From: an uncultured Pelagibacteraceae bacterium
GTDB lineage: Bacteria > Pseudomonadota > Alphaproteobacteria > Pelagibacterales > AG-422-B15
Direction of reading: 5' to 3'
Assembly (NCBI GenBank): GCA_902577765.1
Contig: CACHAK010000006.1
Location: 1 to 64,000 of the forward strand
Length of the DNA: 64,000 nt
Part shown: positions 52,709 to 62,029 of the stretch, one piece after another
Layout: every line of letters begins with the position of its first letter
Position numbering within the stretch: position 1 is the first letter of the stretch
Made by a program: the position numbers and the translations under genes
Notes under the pieces: model-generated
What the model saw: only the letters and a program-made list of their open reading frames with translations
The model's database searches: none
Told to the model about the DNA's origin: nothing

Positions 52709-54230
52709 CAAATACTATATAACAACGCCAATTTATTATGTAAATGACAAGCCTCATATAGGTCATGCATATACTTCTGTAGCTACCGATTTTATTGCAA
52801 GATTTATGTCTCTTAAAGGATATGATGTAAGATTCCAAACTGGAACAGATGAACACGGACTTAAAATACAAAAAGCAGCGGAAGCAAAAAAAATAGACCC
52901 GATAGAACTTTGCAATCAGAACTCAAAAATCTTCAGAGATCTTACTGTCTCATTAAATTTATCCAATGATGACTTTATAAGAACCACTGAAAAAAGACAT
53001 ATTGATGGTGCCTCATATTTATGGAAAAGAATTTATGAAAGAGATCAAATTTATTTAGGTGAATATACTGGATGGTACTCAATAAGTGATGAGACATTTT
53101 ATAATGAAAAAGATTTAGTAAAACAGAATGATGGCTCTTTTAAAACTATCACTGGCGGCCCCGTTGAATGGATCACTGAGAAATCATATTTTTTTAAACT
53201 TTCAGAATGGTCTGACAAATTGCTAGATTTGTATAAAAGTAACCCAAATTTTATAAATCCTGCTTCAAAGAGAAATGAAGTAATTAAATTTGTAGAGTCA
53301 GGTTTGAATGATCTATCTGTATCAAGAACATCTTTTAAATGGGGAATAAAAACACCAACAGATGAATCCCATATTATGTACGTATGGTTAGATGCATTAA
53401 CGTGTTACGCTAATGGAATTAATTATCTAAATGAAAATGGTAATGGCATGAAGGATTATTGGAATAATGTAGTACATATCGTTGGTAAAGATATATTAAG
53501 GCATCATGCAGTATATTGGCCTGCATTTTTATTAGCAGCAGAGTTAGATCTCCCAAAAAAAATATTTGCCCATGGATGGTGGACAAACGAAGGTAATAAA
53601 ATTTCAAAATCTTTAGGCAATGTAATAGATCCAATTGAAATTCTTAATAATTACGGCCTTGATCAGTTGAGATATTTTTTACTAAGAGAAGTTCCATTTG
53701 GAAATGATGGGGATTTTTCAAAAAATGCTTTAATTAATAGAATTAATAGTGATTTAGTAAATGATCTAGGCAATCTATGTCAAAGATCCCTCTCAATGAT
53801 AGAAAAAAAACTAGGGTCAATCATTCCCCAAATAAAAATTAAAGGGTATGAAGAGAATATTTTAGATAAATCGTGCGAAGAATTATTAATAAAAGGCTCA
53901 GATCTAATAAATGAATTTAAAATACATGATTATATTAGACTTGTTTGGGAGCACATCGGTAAAGTAAATAAATATTTTAATGACAATAAACCATGGGAAT
54001 TAGAAAAAAATGACAATGAAAAATTTTTAAATGTATTAGCTGTGACAGCTGACCAAATTAAAAATATAGCAATATTTATTAATCCAATTATGCCTACTAC
54101 ATCCTCGAAAATATTAGCAACTATGAGTGTTTCCGAAAGCGAATTATTATTTGAAAAAATTAAGGCTATAAATTTATATGGCAATAAGTTATCGAATGTA
54201 AATCATTTATTTAATAGGATTCAATCATGA
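52701..54230 (+). CDS. metG: Methionyl-tRNA synthetase
   Basis: A 509-residue class I synthetase. HIGH is at 19-22, TGTDEHG near 49, and the KMSKS loop reads K300-ISKS, with isoleucine in place of methionine. It has the short form without the C-terminal tRNA-binding domain and without the four-cysteine zinc knuckle, as is common in alphaproteobacteria. It overlaps holB by 8 bases and tatD by 4. Confidence 0.96.
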   Translation: MSNKYYITTPIYYVNDKPHIGHAYTSVATDFIARFMSLKGYDVRFQTGTDEHGLKIQKAAEAKKIDPIELCNQNSKIFRDLTVSLNLSNDDFIRTTEKRHIDGASYLWKRIYERDQIYLGEYTGWYSISDETFYNEKDLVKQNDGSFKTITGGPVEWITEKSYFFKLSEWSDKLLDLYKSNPNFINPASKRNEVIKFVESGLNDLSVSRTSFKWGIKTPTDESHIMYVWLDALTCYANGINYLNENGNGMKDYWNNVVHIVGKDILRHHAVYWPAFLLAAELDLPKKIFAHGWWTNEGNKISKSLGNVIDPIEILNNYGLDQLRYFLLREVPFGNDGDFSKNALINRINSDLVNDLGNLCQRSLSMIEKKLGSIIPQIKIKGYEENILDKSCEELLIKGSDLINEFKIHDYIRLVWEHIGKVNKYFNDNKPWELEKNDNEKFLNVLAVTADQIKNIAIFINPIMPTTSSKILATMSVSESELLFEKIKAINLYGNKLSNVNHLFNRIQS

Positions 54231-55018
54231 TTATTGATAGTCATTGTCATTTAATATCGAGTAGATATGAAAAACCAATTCATGAAATTATTAATATATG
54301 TAAGGCCAGTAATATCAGTCTATTATTAAATATAACTACTAAAGAGCAAGAATTTGACGAAATATTAAATCTTAGCAATGAATATAAGCAAATCTATAAT
54401 AGCGTGGGTATTCATCCTCATGAAACAGAAAATTTAAATACAAATATTTTTGATAAAATTGACGAAATCATAAGAAATAATAAGAAAACTATAGCGGTAG
54501 GGGAGACAGGTTTAGATTTTTATTATAATCATAGTAAAAAAAAGGATCAGATTAAGTCGTTTGAGAATCACATTGACATAGCGTTAGAGCACAACTTGCC
54601 GATAATAGTTCATAGTAGAAATGCAGAAGAAGAAACAAAAGATATTCTTTACTCATATTTTAAAAATTCTAATCTGACCGGAGTTATTCATTGTTTCACT
54701 GGGTCTGAGAAATTTGCAAGAGAAATGATGGATATTGGTTTTTATATATCATTTAGTGGAATTATTACATTTAAGAACTCGTCATATCTCAGGGAAATTG
54801 TCTCTCTAACTGACAGAGATAAAATATTAGTAGAAACAGACTCGCCATTTTTAGCTCCAACACCTAATCGTGGAAAGACTAATATTCCAGCATTTATTGT
54901 TCATACAATTAAACAAATCAGTGATATTCTAAGCATTGATGAAGCAGAGGTGGAAAAGATTACCTCTGATAATTTTTTAAAACTATTTAGAAAGGTAGAT
55001 GCTATCTCCTTAGTTTAA
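54227..55018 (+). CDS. tatD: TatD-family metal-dependent DNase
   Basis: A 263-residue TIM-barrel hydrolase. Metal ligands are in IDSHCH at the start, E in AVGETGLDFY, H in PIIVHSRNA, H in GVIHCFTG and D in LVETDSPFLAP. TatD is a 3'-5' exonuclease acting on damaged single-stranded DNA. It follows metG with a 4-base overlap, the usual arrangement. Confidence 0.92.
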   Translation: MIIDSHCHLISSRYEKPIHEIINICKASNISLLLNITTKEQEFDEILNLSNEYKQIYNSVGIHPHETENLNTNIFDKIDEIIRNNKKTIAVGETGLDFYYNHSKKKDQIKSFENHIDIALEHNLPIIVHSRNAEEETKDILYSYFKNSNLTGVIHCFTGSEKFAREMMDIGFYISFSGIITFKNSSYLREIVSLTDRDKILVETDSPFLAPTPNRGKTNIPAFIVHTIKQISDILSIDEAEVEKITSDNFLKLFRKVDAISLV

Positions 55019-55023
55019 TTAAC

Positions 55024-55404
55024 ATGTTAATAAATGTACCAGTATCAATAGGTGAGCTTTTTGATAAGATATCAATCTTAGATATTAAGACTAAAAAAAT
55101 TAAGAATAAAGATGATTTAAAGTTAATAAAGTATGAATTATCTAAATTAAAAAAAATAACAAAGTCAAAGGGTTTAACAAGTACTAAAATCAAAAAAAAA
55201 TATATTCTTTTAAAATCTATTAATGAAAAGCTCTGGAATATTGAAAATAAAAAAAGAAAATGCGAAAGACAAAAAAAATTTGATAAAAGTTTTATTGAAT
55301 TAGCAAGAAAAGTTTATATTTTTAATGATAAAAGAGCGCAAATTAAAAAAGACATAAATCTTTTGTCTGGATCAAGTATAGTTGAAATTAAGTCTCATAA
55401 GTAA
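55024..55404 (+). CDS. DUF6165 protein, surface polysaccharide-associated
   Basis: A 126-residue, lysine-rich, helical protein. VPVSIGELFDKISILDIKTKKI is the typical start of DUF6165, a family usually found in sugar-nucleotide and glycosyltransferase loci. It is a likely two-helix coiled coil; function unknown. It marks the switch from housekeeping genes to the polysaccharide genes that follow, and codon use becomes more AT-rich from here on. Confidence 0.72.
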   Translation: MLINVPVSIGELFDKISILDIKTKKIKNKDDLKLIKYELSKLKKITKSKGLTSTKIKKKYILLKSINEKLWNIENKKRKCERQKKFDKSFIELARKVYIFNDKRAQIKKDINLLSGSSIVEIKSHK

Positions 55405-55412
55405 AATTAAAG

Positions 55413-56423
55413 TTGAAAAAGAAAGCATTAATAACAGGCATTACAGGGCAAGATGGGGCATACTTAAGTGAGTTTCTCCTCAATAAAGGATATGAAGTAA
55501 TAGGCACATCAAGAAAGATAGTTTCAAATTATAATTGGCGACTAAAACAATTAAAGATTAATAAGGATATTAAAATACTTAAAATTGATAGTTTAGATGA
55601 AAATAAAATTAGAAATATAATAAGAAATGAGAGTCTTGATGAAATATACAATTTATCCGGAATAAGTTCAGTTTCAGATTCATTCAAAAATCCAATTAAA
55701 ACATTTAAAGCAAACACAATAAATTGTTTGCAAATATTAAATTCTATATACGAAGTTAATAAAAAAATTAAATTTTATCAGGCATCATCTTCTGAAATGT
55801 TTGGAAGTAAAAATATAAAATGTAATGAAAATTCATCATTTGACCCACTTAGTCCATACGCTATATCAAAGTTATCAGCATATCAAATAACAGTTAATTA
55901 TCGTGAAAATTATAATTTACATGCGTCAAACGGCATATTGTTCAATCATGAATCACCTCTTAGAGGAAAAGATTTTGTTTCAAAAAAAATTATTAGCGGC
56001 TTATTAAACTTCAAAAGAAATAAAAGGGGAGTGCTTAAATTAGGTAATATTTACGCTAAAAGAGATTGGGGGCATGCTAAAGATTTTGTGAATGCGATGT
56101 ACTTAATGTTACAAAAAAACAAACCAGGTGATTACGTAATAAGCACAGGATTAAATATATCTGTAAAAGAAATGATTAATATTGCATGCAGATTAATTGG
56201 AATAGAAGGGCAATGGATTGGCGGTGGTTTAAATGAGTATTATTTATTTAAAGACAAGAAAATAATAGAAATAGATAAAAAGCTTTTCAGGCCACTTGAT
56301 ATTAAATTTATATCTGGTGACTCAAGAAAAGCTAAAACAAAACTCAATTGGAACCCTACATATAATATAGAGATGATAATTAACGAAATGATAGAAAAAG
56401 AAAAATTTTCTAAATTAAATTAG
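55413..56423 (+). CDS. gmd: GDP-mannose 4,6-dehydratase
   Basis: Makes GDP-4-keto-6-deoxymannose, precursor of fucose, rhamnose and perosamine sugars. The 336-residue SDR has ALITGITGQDGAYLSEFLL, YNLSGISSVSDSFKNP, the SSSEMFG block, Y-x3-K in YAISKL, and FNHESPLRG, a Gmd hallmark. Start is TTG without a ribosome binding site. No fcl or perosamine synthase is next to it, though the DegT aminotransferase nearby might act on its product. Confidence 0.88.
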   Translation: MKKKALITGITGQDGAYLSEFLLNKGYEVIGTSRKIVSNYNWRLKQLKINKDIKILKIDSLDENKIRNIIRNESLDEIYNLSGISSVSDSFKNPIKTFKANTINCLQILNSIYEVNKKIKFYQASSSEMFGSKNIKCNENSSFDPLSPYAISKLSAYQITVNYRENYNLHASNGILFNHESPLRGKDFVSKKIISGLLNFKRNKRGVLKLGNIYAKRDWGHAKDFVNAMYLMLQKNKPGDYVISTGLNISVKEMINIACRLIGIEGQWIGGGLNEYYLFKDKKIIEIDKKLFRPLDIKFISGDSRKAKTKLNWNPTYNIEMIINEMIEKEKFSKLN

Positions 56424-57477
56424 TAATTAATTTTTTTATTTTACTCATTTCTTTTGTCTCAATTTGTATATAATTTTTGAAATTTGGTCTCCATTTATAA
56501 AAATATTTTTTTGAATTATTAGGGATAATATCAATAATTGGTGTTTTATATATACTCGATATATGTGTCAAAGCTCCATGCATATGAATAATGAGAGATG
56601 AACATTTTGATAAATACATTAGTTCTTCGATATTAGTTTTTTTCAAAAAATAAATATTTTTTTTGATATCAAAATCTGTTGATAAATCATTACCGTTTGT
56701 TGCTTTATCATTTGAAAAATGTTTAATTAGTAATTTATTAAGTCTTGTAAATATAACTCCATTTGTGATTACTAATAAACAATTTCCAATGCGCTTACTT
56801 TTTAATGTGTCGATTAATGAAATTATATGATTTATACTTTCGTCGAGATGAAGCCATTTCTCATCAATATGCATTAAGATAATTTTTTTTCTATTTTTAT
56901 CTAAGAAGTTAAATTTATTTTTAATCTGCGATATATCAATAGATTTTGGAATTATGTAATTAAGACCTTTATTTTTAGTTTTAAGTGAATTAGAAATTAA
57001 ATTTGATATATGTGATCCCATCATAGTTTTTGTATTTGATGATTTTATTTTGGTAGTATTGATTATTTCGTACTTATAAAAAAGAAACTTTGAAATTAAT
57101 AAAGGGTATTTATAAATTAAAATATTGTTTAATTTACTTAATTTATTAGGTAGTAGGGTATTTATATATTTTGATCTAGAAAGTAATGATATAAATAAAT
57201 TTTTATTATCAACTTTAAGAATATAAGCCTGAAAAAAATCAATTTTTCGTAATTTTTTTATCAATAAAAAAAATGATTTAATACCAATTACTTTGTCCAG
57301 GTTTATTAAGTTATGTATATGCTTTTCTCTTTTGAGTATTTTTGCGTATTGGTAATTTCTTCCAGAACAAATTAGTGTAATCTTTGCATTTTTATCATTT
57401 TTTTTGATAAGCTCGATTGAGTCAGTAGTTACAACTAAGTCGCCGATTCCATCATTCCGTAATATTAAATAATTCAT
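56410..57477 (-). CDS. Glycosyltransferase family 9 (heptosyltransferase-like)
   Basis: A 355-residue GT-B enzyme. The start YLILRNDGIGDLVVTTDSIELI is the GT9 signature, and the late IIHMHGALTHISSIYKTPIID matches the ADP-heptose-binding end. Such enzymes add heptose to LPS core. The sequence is extremely lysine- and isoleucine-rich. It converges on gmd with 14 bases of overlap. Confidence 0.82.
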   Translation of the reverse strand: MNYLILRNDGIGDLVVTTDSIELIKKNDKNAKITLICSGRNYQYAKILKREKHIHNLINLDKVIGIKSFFLLIKKLRKIDFFQAYILKVDNKNLFISLLSRSKYINTLLPNKLSKLNNILIYKYPLLISKFLFYKYEIINTTKIKSSNTKTMMGSHISNLISNSLKTKNKGLNYIIPKSIDISQIKNKFNFLDKNRKKIILMHIDEKWLHLDESINHIISLIDTLKSKRIGNCLLVITNGVIFTRLNKLLIKHFSNDKATNGNDLSTDFDIKKNIYFLKKTNIEELMYLSKCSSLIIHMHGALTHISSIYKTPIIDIIPNNSKKYFYKWRPNFKNYIQIETKEMSKIKKLITNLI

Positions 57478-57706
57478 TTAAATCAATGCTATATATATTT
57501 TTTTTAAACTTATATTTTAATTTAATGTATAGGTTTTTTTAAAGTTTGTAATACATTGTTTTAAAATGTTAAAATCAATTTTACATAATATATATTATAC
57601 GAATTATATGTTACAGTATATTAGCCTATATAATTAAATCTTTATAAAACCTTCCTCCAGTGTCAATATTAATACAAAACATATAAAATCATAGGAGAAA
57701 ACATAT

Positions 57707-58090
57707 ATGACCGAATATGAAGCTTTAAATTTAATGTATTTGGGTTTTACATTTAATGCTGTCTATACACTTGGCTTTATCTTATTTACTTGGCTTGGCT
57801 TTAGAATGGCGAGGAATATTTATGAGGACACAACTGCAACTACGCTTGGTAAATCGTTTACAACAATATTTTGTCTATTTGTTGCATTCTTTTTTATTCA
57901 GTCAAATATGATTGGTGGAGGGATATTGCAATCTTATACCTCAATCTTAGTTGAAATGGACTCTGCATCAGGTGAAAGACTCTCTGCATATGCCAATTCG
58001 CCAACAATCTTGGGTGGACCAGTACAAACGATATTTCAAGTATTTATACTAGCTTTTCAACTTGCCATTGTTTGGACTAAAAAGAAGTAA
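57707..58090 (+). CDS. Small membrane protein of unknown function with strong expression signals
   Basis: A 127-residue protein with three likely membrane helices (about 8-35, 48-68, 103-123). It has TWLGFRMARNIYEDTT between the first two and a glycine-rich NMIGGG region. I do not recognise it. AGGAG stands 8 bases before the ATG, a 229-base AT-rich upstream region leaves room for regulation, and a hairpin follows. It uses clearly less AT-rich codons than its polysaccharide neighbours, which suggests a well-expressed protein unrelated to them. Confidence 0.65.
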   Translation: MTEYEALNLMYLGFTFNAVYTLGFILFTWLGFRMARNIYEDTTATTLGKSFTTIFCLFVAFFFIQSNMIGGGILQSYTSILVEMDSASGERLSAYANSPTILGGPVQTIFQVFILAFQLAIVWTKKK

Positions 58091-58098
58091 ATTTTAAT

Positions 58099-58122
58099 AG
58101 GAGGAGCATTAAGACTCCTCCT
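58099..58122 (+). terminator. Terminator hairpin after the 127-residue membrane protein gene
   Basis: A perfect 8-bp stem (AGGAGGAG / CTCCTCCT) with an 8-base loop starts 8 bases after the stop codon and is followed by CTTCTCTG and TTT. It probably ends the plus-strand message, and it may also serve the converging glycosyltransferase gene. Confidence 0.6.
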
Positions 58123-58133
58123 CTTCTCTGAGT

Positions 58134-59198
58134 TTAATTATAAAAATGAATTGGCCAATTATATTTATCTTGTAATCTACTAATGTCTTTATATTTTAAA
58201 CAATCTAACATATAATTTGTAATTACTCTTTCATTGAAATCACTATGCATTTTTTTGTGCCCATTTTGCGCAATTTGCAATGCTTTATCTTTATTTTGCT
58301 TATAAAATTTAATTTTTTCCGATAAATCCTCTACCCCATCAAAATAAACTGCTTCTTTGTCAGGTTTTAAAATATCATAGTATTTGGTTTCATTTTCTAT
58401 AAACACCATTAACCCATTTCCAAGATACTGAACAATTCTGTCTGATAATCCATATTTTAAAAGTGGTTTCCTTTGCAAACAAATACCTATGTAACAATCT
58501 TTGATATTTTTATCAAAATTACTTGCCCATATAGGTTGAACCCCATGCATTCCAAAAAAATTGAAATCAACGTTAGTACATTTTTCTTTTAGAGAGTCCA
58601 TAAATTTCACCCTAGGGTCATTCTTCTCTTTGATTGCATTCTTTTTTCTTAACTTTCCTGTTCCTACTCCGTGTGAAAGTGCAAAAAACACATCTTTTGA
58701 GTGAGAGGTATGTTCGTATATTTTTAAGTTTTCAACAGTTGAATCAACAATATTTGGAAAGAAACTGATGAAATTTTGTGACACACACTGTGAAATTTGT
58801 TCGTCTGCTGTAGTTGAATACATTCCATCTAAAAATACCGATCTTTTAGATAATTTATTTCTTGTATCATCTAAATGAAAATTATCTACATTCCATTCAA
58901 TTATTTTAGGTTGATAATTCTGCCTAATCTCATCAAGTGTATTAAGATTTATTCTATCAGCATGACCCAATACTATGAGGTCAGGCATATAGTTTTTAAC
59001 AGTGTCTATTAGATCTCTTTGAACACTCTGATTATTGTTAATTTTATTTAATATTGATGCCCTTGAACGATCTCGATCACTAAAATTGTACACACTGTGA
59101 CCGTTTCTAATAAAACCATTAGTTATTTTAAAACACTGATTCCAATACAATCTAGCATTATGTTTATCGCCAAAATTTGAGACGTGTAATATTCTCAT
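58134..59198 (-). CDS. Glycosyltransferase (GT-B, CgeB/PF13524-like)
   Basis: A 354-residue protein. It starts MRILHVSNFG, and the C-terminal half has KYGLSDRIVQYLGNGLMVFIEN followed by YFDGVEDLSEKIKFYKQNKDKALQIAQNG, the usual nucleotide-sugar half of GT-B enzymes with a PF13524-type end. Donor and acceptor are unknown. It overlaps the aminotransferase gene by 4 bases, so it is the last gene of a four-gene minus-strand operon (61952 to 58134). Confidence 0.75.
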   Translation of the reverse strand: MRILHVSNFGDKHNARLYWNQCFKITNGFIRNGHSVYNFSDRDRSRASILNKINNNQSVQRDLIDTVKNYMPDLIVLGHADRINLNTLDEIRQNYQPKIIEWNVDNFHLDDTRNKLSKRSVFLDGMYSTTADEQISQCVSQNFISFFPNIVDSTVENLKIYEHTSHSKDVFFALSHGVGTGKLRKKNAIKEKNDPRVKFMDSLKEKCTNVDFNFFGMHGVQPIWASNFDKNIKDCYIGICLQRKPLLKYGLSDRIVQYLGNGLMVFIENETKYYDILKPDKEAVYFDGVEDLSEKIKFYKQNKDKALQIAQNGHKKMHSDFNERVITNYMLDCLKYKDISRLQDKYNWPIHFYN

Positions 59199-60301
59199 AA
59201 AATATTATCAATCCAATTATTTATTTGTGCAGCTACATATTTAATCATTTTTAGTTTTATTTCTGGATATATTGGGAGAGAAATCTGTCTATTTGCAATT
59301 TTCTCAGATTGTGGAAAATCATTTTTTTTGTAACCAAACTTACGGTAAGGTTTTTGCAAATGACATGGTATAGGATAATGATTGCCTGTATTGATATTTT
59401 TACTATGTAAATAATTCTGTAGTTTATCCCTTTCTTTCAAAAAAATACTGTAAATATGATAAACATGATAATTCCCCTCATTCTCACTAGATTTAAGCAT
59501 ACTCTTATCAATCAGTTTATTATACATCTCTGCAACCTTACGTCTTTTTAAAATCCATTCGTTCATTTTTTTTAATTTAACATTCAAAATAGCACCTTGT
59601 ATTCCGTCCATTCGGTAGTTGTAAGATATTTCATCATGATAATGCTTCTTACTTTGTCCCCAATTTCGCAACTTTATTATTTTATCATTTAGTTTCTTAA
59701 TATTTGTAATTGCACAACCTGACTCACCATACGCCCCTAGATTTTTACCAGGATAAAAACTAAATGTTGCAACATCGCTAATTTGGCCAACTTTTATATT
59801 ATGATATGAAGATCCATGTGCCTGAGAGGCATCTTCAATAATTTTTAATTTGTGTTTGTTAGCTATCTTTTTTATTTCAATTAGATTTGCACATTGGCCG
59901 TATAAATGGACTGGAATTATTGCCTTTGTTCTTGATGTAATTTTTTCCTCAATTTTATTAAAATCTATTAGTCCAGAGGGATATAAAGTATCAACAAAAA
60001 CAGGTTTAGCCCCCGTATATGAAACAGACATAGGGGTAGCTACAAAAGTCATTGCAGGAACTATTACCTCATCCCCTTTTCCAATTTCAAGGGCATCTAA
60101 CGCTAAATGTAGAGCGCTAGTGCCTGAATTTACCCCAATGGCAAATTTTGAATTGCAGTATTTTCTAAAATTATCTTCAAACATTTCAACCTTTGGCCCT
60201 AAAGAATAATTTGAAGATTTTAGGGTTTGTAAAACTTCTCTATCTATATTTTTTTTAATAGAAAGGTATTGTGTTTTTAAATCTAAAAATGGAACTTTCA
60301 T
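59195..60301 (-). CDS. DegT/DnrJ/EryC1 sugar aminotransferase (WbpE/GnnB-like)
   Basis: A 368-residue PLP enzyme that adds an amino group to a nucleotide keto-sugar. K186 in FSFYPGKNLGAYGESG is the PLP lysine; GVNSGTSALHLALDAL and IEDASQAHGSSY are typical. With the adjacent oxidoreductase and acyltransferase it fits the 3-amino sugar path (3-keto then 3-amino UDP-GlcNAc derivative). It shares one base with the acyltransferase gene. Confidence 0.88.
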   Translation of the reverse strand: MKVPFLDLKTQYLSIKKNIDREVLQTLKSSNYSLGPKVEMFEDNFRKYCNSKFAIGVNSGTSALHLALDALEIGKGDEVIVPAMTFVATPMSVSYTGAKPVFVDTLYPSGLIDFNKIEEKITSRTKAIIPVHLYGQCANLIEIKKIANKHKLKIIEDASQAHGSSYHNIKVGQISDVATFSFYPGKNLGAYGESGCAITNIKKLNDKIIKLRNWGQSKKHYHDEISYNYRMDGIQGAILNVKLKKMNEWILKRRKVAEMYNKLIDKSMLKSSENEGNYHVYHIYSIFLKERDKLQNYLHSKNINTGNHYPIPCHLQKPYRKFGYKKNDFPQSEKIANRQISLPIYPEIKLKMIKYVAAQINNWIDNIL

Positions 60302-60945
60302 TATGAAATATTATTTTTATTAATCCAATCTTCCAATATTTTATAATATTTTCTATCTTTAGTGTTTAATTTTATTTTCTTAATAGGCAAATCTTTAACC
60401 ATTACATCTTTAATTAATTTAATTAGCTTTACGCTAACGCCTAATCTTTTTAATTTTATTTCGTTAATTTTAATTTTTTTCGCAGGGACACCTGCATATG
60501 TAGTAAAAGGGGGAATATTTTCTATTACAGCAGCGCCCATCCCAATCATTGCACACGATCCTATGGTAATTCCTTGGTGTATTGTTGCCCCCATTCCAAT
60601 AGTAACGTTATTTTTTAGAGTTACTTCGCCTGCAAACGCAACATTTGGAGATACATTACACCCTCCTCCCATTTGCACATCATGTCCTATATGAGTACCT
60701 GACATAATCATGGTGTCTTTACCTATTTTTGTATTTCTTTTTATTCCTGCATGAATATGACACAAGTCCATAATCACCACATCATCTGCTATGATCAAAT
60801 TTTTAAATTTAGTAGATAAAATTTTATTTTTATTAAAGCCAACATATTGAGGTTGAGTTCCGATTACAGAATTATTGCCAATATAGATATTTTTACCTAG
60901 CTTTACTCTACCAATAATTGCAGATGAAGATATATGATTTTTCAT
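60301..60945 (-). CDS. LpxA-like left-handed beta-helix acyltransferase
   Basis: A 214-residue hexapeptide-repeat protein; repeats run from about residue 5 to 155. IGTQPQYVGF and SGTHIGHDVQMGG resemble LpxA, and the C-terminal part KINEIKLKRLGVS is also LpxA-like, but it is shorter than LpxA (about 260). It could acylate a 3-amino sugar nucleotide for lipid A, or acetylate one for O-antigen (WbpD role). It overlaps the oxidoreductase gene by 4 bases. Confidence 0.75.
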   Translation of the reverse strand: MKNHISSSAIIGRVKLGKNIYIGNNSVIGTQPQYVGFNKNKILSTKFKNLIIADDVVIMDLCHIHAGIKRNTKIGKDTMIMSGTHIGHDVQMGGGCNVSPNVAFAGEVTLKNNVTIGMGATIHQGITIGSCAMIGMGAAVIENIPPFTTYAGVPAKKIKINEIKLKRLGVSVKLIKLIKDVMVKDLPIKKIKLNTKDRKYYKILEDWINKNNIS

Positions 60946-61952
60946 AAACTTATCTTAATTGATTTACCACCCTGCTCCATAGATCGATCAGCGCTTTCTA
61001 ATATTTTCACTATCTTTAATCCAATGTGTCCATTTGATATTGGTTGCTTCTTTTTGTTAATAGACAAAATAAAGTCTTCAACAGCCATAGACAGAGCCTC
61101 TTTATTTTTAAGTTTTGGTATATTGGTTCCGCCTATTTTATATTTAACAAGATTTTTACTGCTGCTCTCATTTTTGATAACATTCACACCCTTATTATGA
61201 ACTACGATTTTATTTTTTATCTCAAGGTCATTATATAAAATCATTTTCTTTGAACCTGCTAGAATTGTTTGCCTAATCTTTACAGGTGATAACCAGCTAA
61301 CATTTATATGTGCAATAAAATTTGAACTATATTTCAATGTCATAAACGCTGAAGTAATTGGTTTAGATGAAAAGTGCTTATGACCTACTGCTGAAACTGA
61401 AATTGGACTATCCTTATATAAATAATTTAAAATGGATAAATCATGTACCGCTAGATCCCACAGTACATTTATATCATTTTGAATAAGACCAAGATTTATT
61501 CTAGTGGAGTCATAATATAACTTATCGCCAAAATTATTTTTTAAAGAATAATATTTTAGTGCTTTGACAGCATCAGTATAGAGAAATGTGTGATCTACAA
61601 ACAAAGTCAGATTACGTTTCTTAGCACTAGATATTAATTTTTTACAGTTTATTGATGACTCCGCCAATGGTTTCTCAATAAATACGTGTTTAAAATTCTT
61701 TAGGGCAAAAGATGCAATTTCAAAATGTGTCATTACTGGCGTTGCGATTACACAAGCATCTATTTCACAGTTACTTATTAATTTTTTATAGTCTGTATAA
61801 AGATTTATTTTGGGGTGTGTCTTTTTATATTTTTTCAATAATGAATTATTTGTGTCACATAATGCTCTAACTTGACATTTCTTGTTATTTAAAAAATTTC
61901 TTAATAAGTTTGGCCCCCAGTAGCCTAATCCTATAATTCCGATGTTTAGCAT
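60942..61952 (-). CDS. Gfo/Idh/MocA oxidoreductase (WbpB/GnnA-like)
   Basis: A 336-residue NAD-dependent enzyme. GIIGLGYWGPNLLRNFLN is the dinucleotide site, VFIEKPLAES holds the EKP lysine, and WDLAVHDLSILNYL has the active-site histidine. WbpB and GnnA oxidise the 3-hydroxyl of a UDP-GlcNAc-type sugar, and the next genes supply aminotransferase and acyltransferase. It heads the operon; its promoter lies in the 77-base gap shared with the divergent DUF3108 gene. Confidence 0.85.
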   Translation of the reverse strand: MLNIGIIGLGYWGPNLLRNFLNNKKCQVRALCDTNNSLLKKYKKTHPKINLYTDYKKLISNCEIDACVIATPVMTHFEIASFALKNFKHVFIEKPLAESSINCKKLISSAKKRNLTLFVDHTFLYTDAVKALKYYSLKNNFGDKLYYDSTRINLGLIQNDINVLWDLAVHDLSILNYLYKDSPISVSAVGHKHFSSKPITSAFMTLKYSSNFIAHINVSWLSPVKIRQTILAGSKKMILYNDLEIKNKIVVHNKGVNVIKNESSSKNLVKYKIGGTNIPKLKNKEALSMAVEDFILSINKKKQPISNGHIGLKIVKILESADRSMEQGGKSIKISL

Positions 61953-62029
61953 TTTTCAATAAATAATTTTAAATTATCTAATATAAATTATGTTTTTATT
62001 AAAAAGTTACTATTATATTATCACTCAAT

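Noticed and set aside
57487..57543. 18-codon frame MLYIFF... in the gap before 57707
   Set aside because: Made only of AT-rich codons, no ribosome binding site, and expected by chance in such DNA.
57541..57575. Pho-box-like TTGTAAT repeats upstream of the 127-residue membrane protein
   Set aside because: Only one half-site is good; the others fit poorly and the phase is not kept.
57585..57598. 14-bp perfect palindrome ATAATATATATTAT
   Set aside because: It contains only A and T in an AT-rich gap, so its information content is too low to call an operator.
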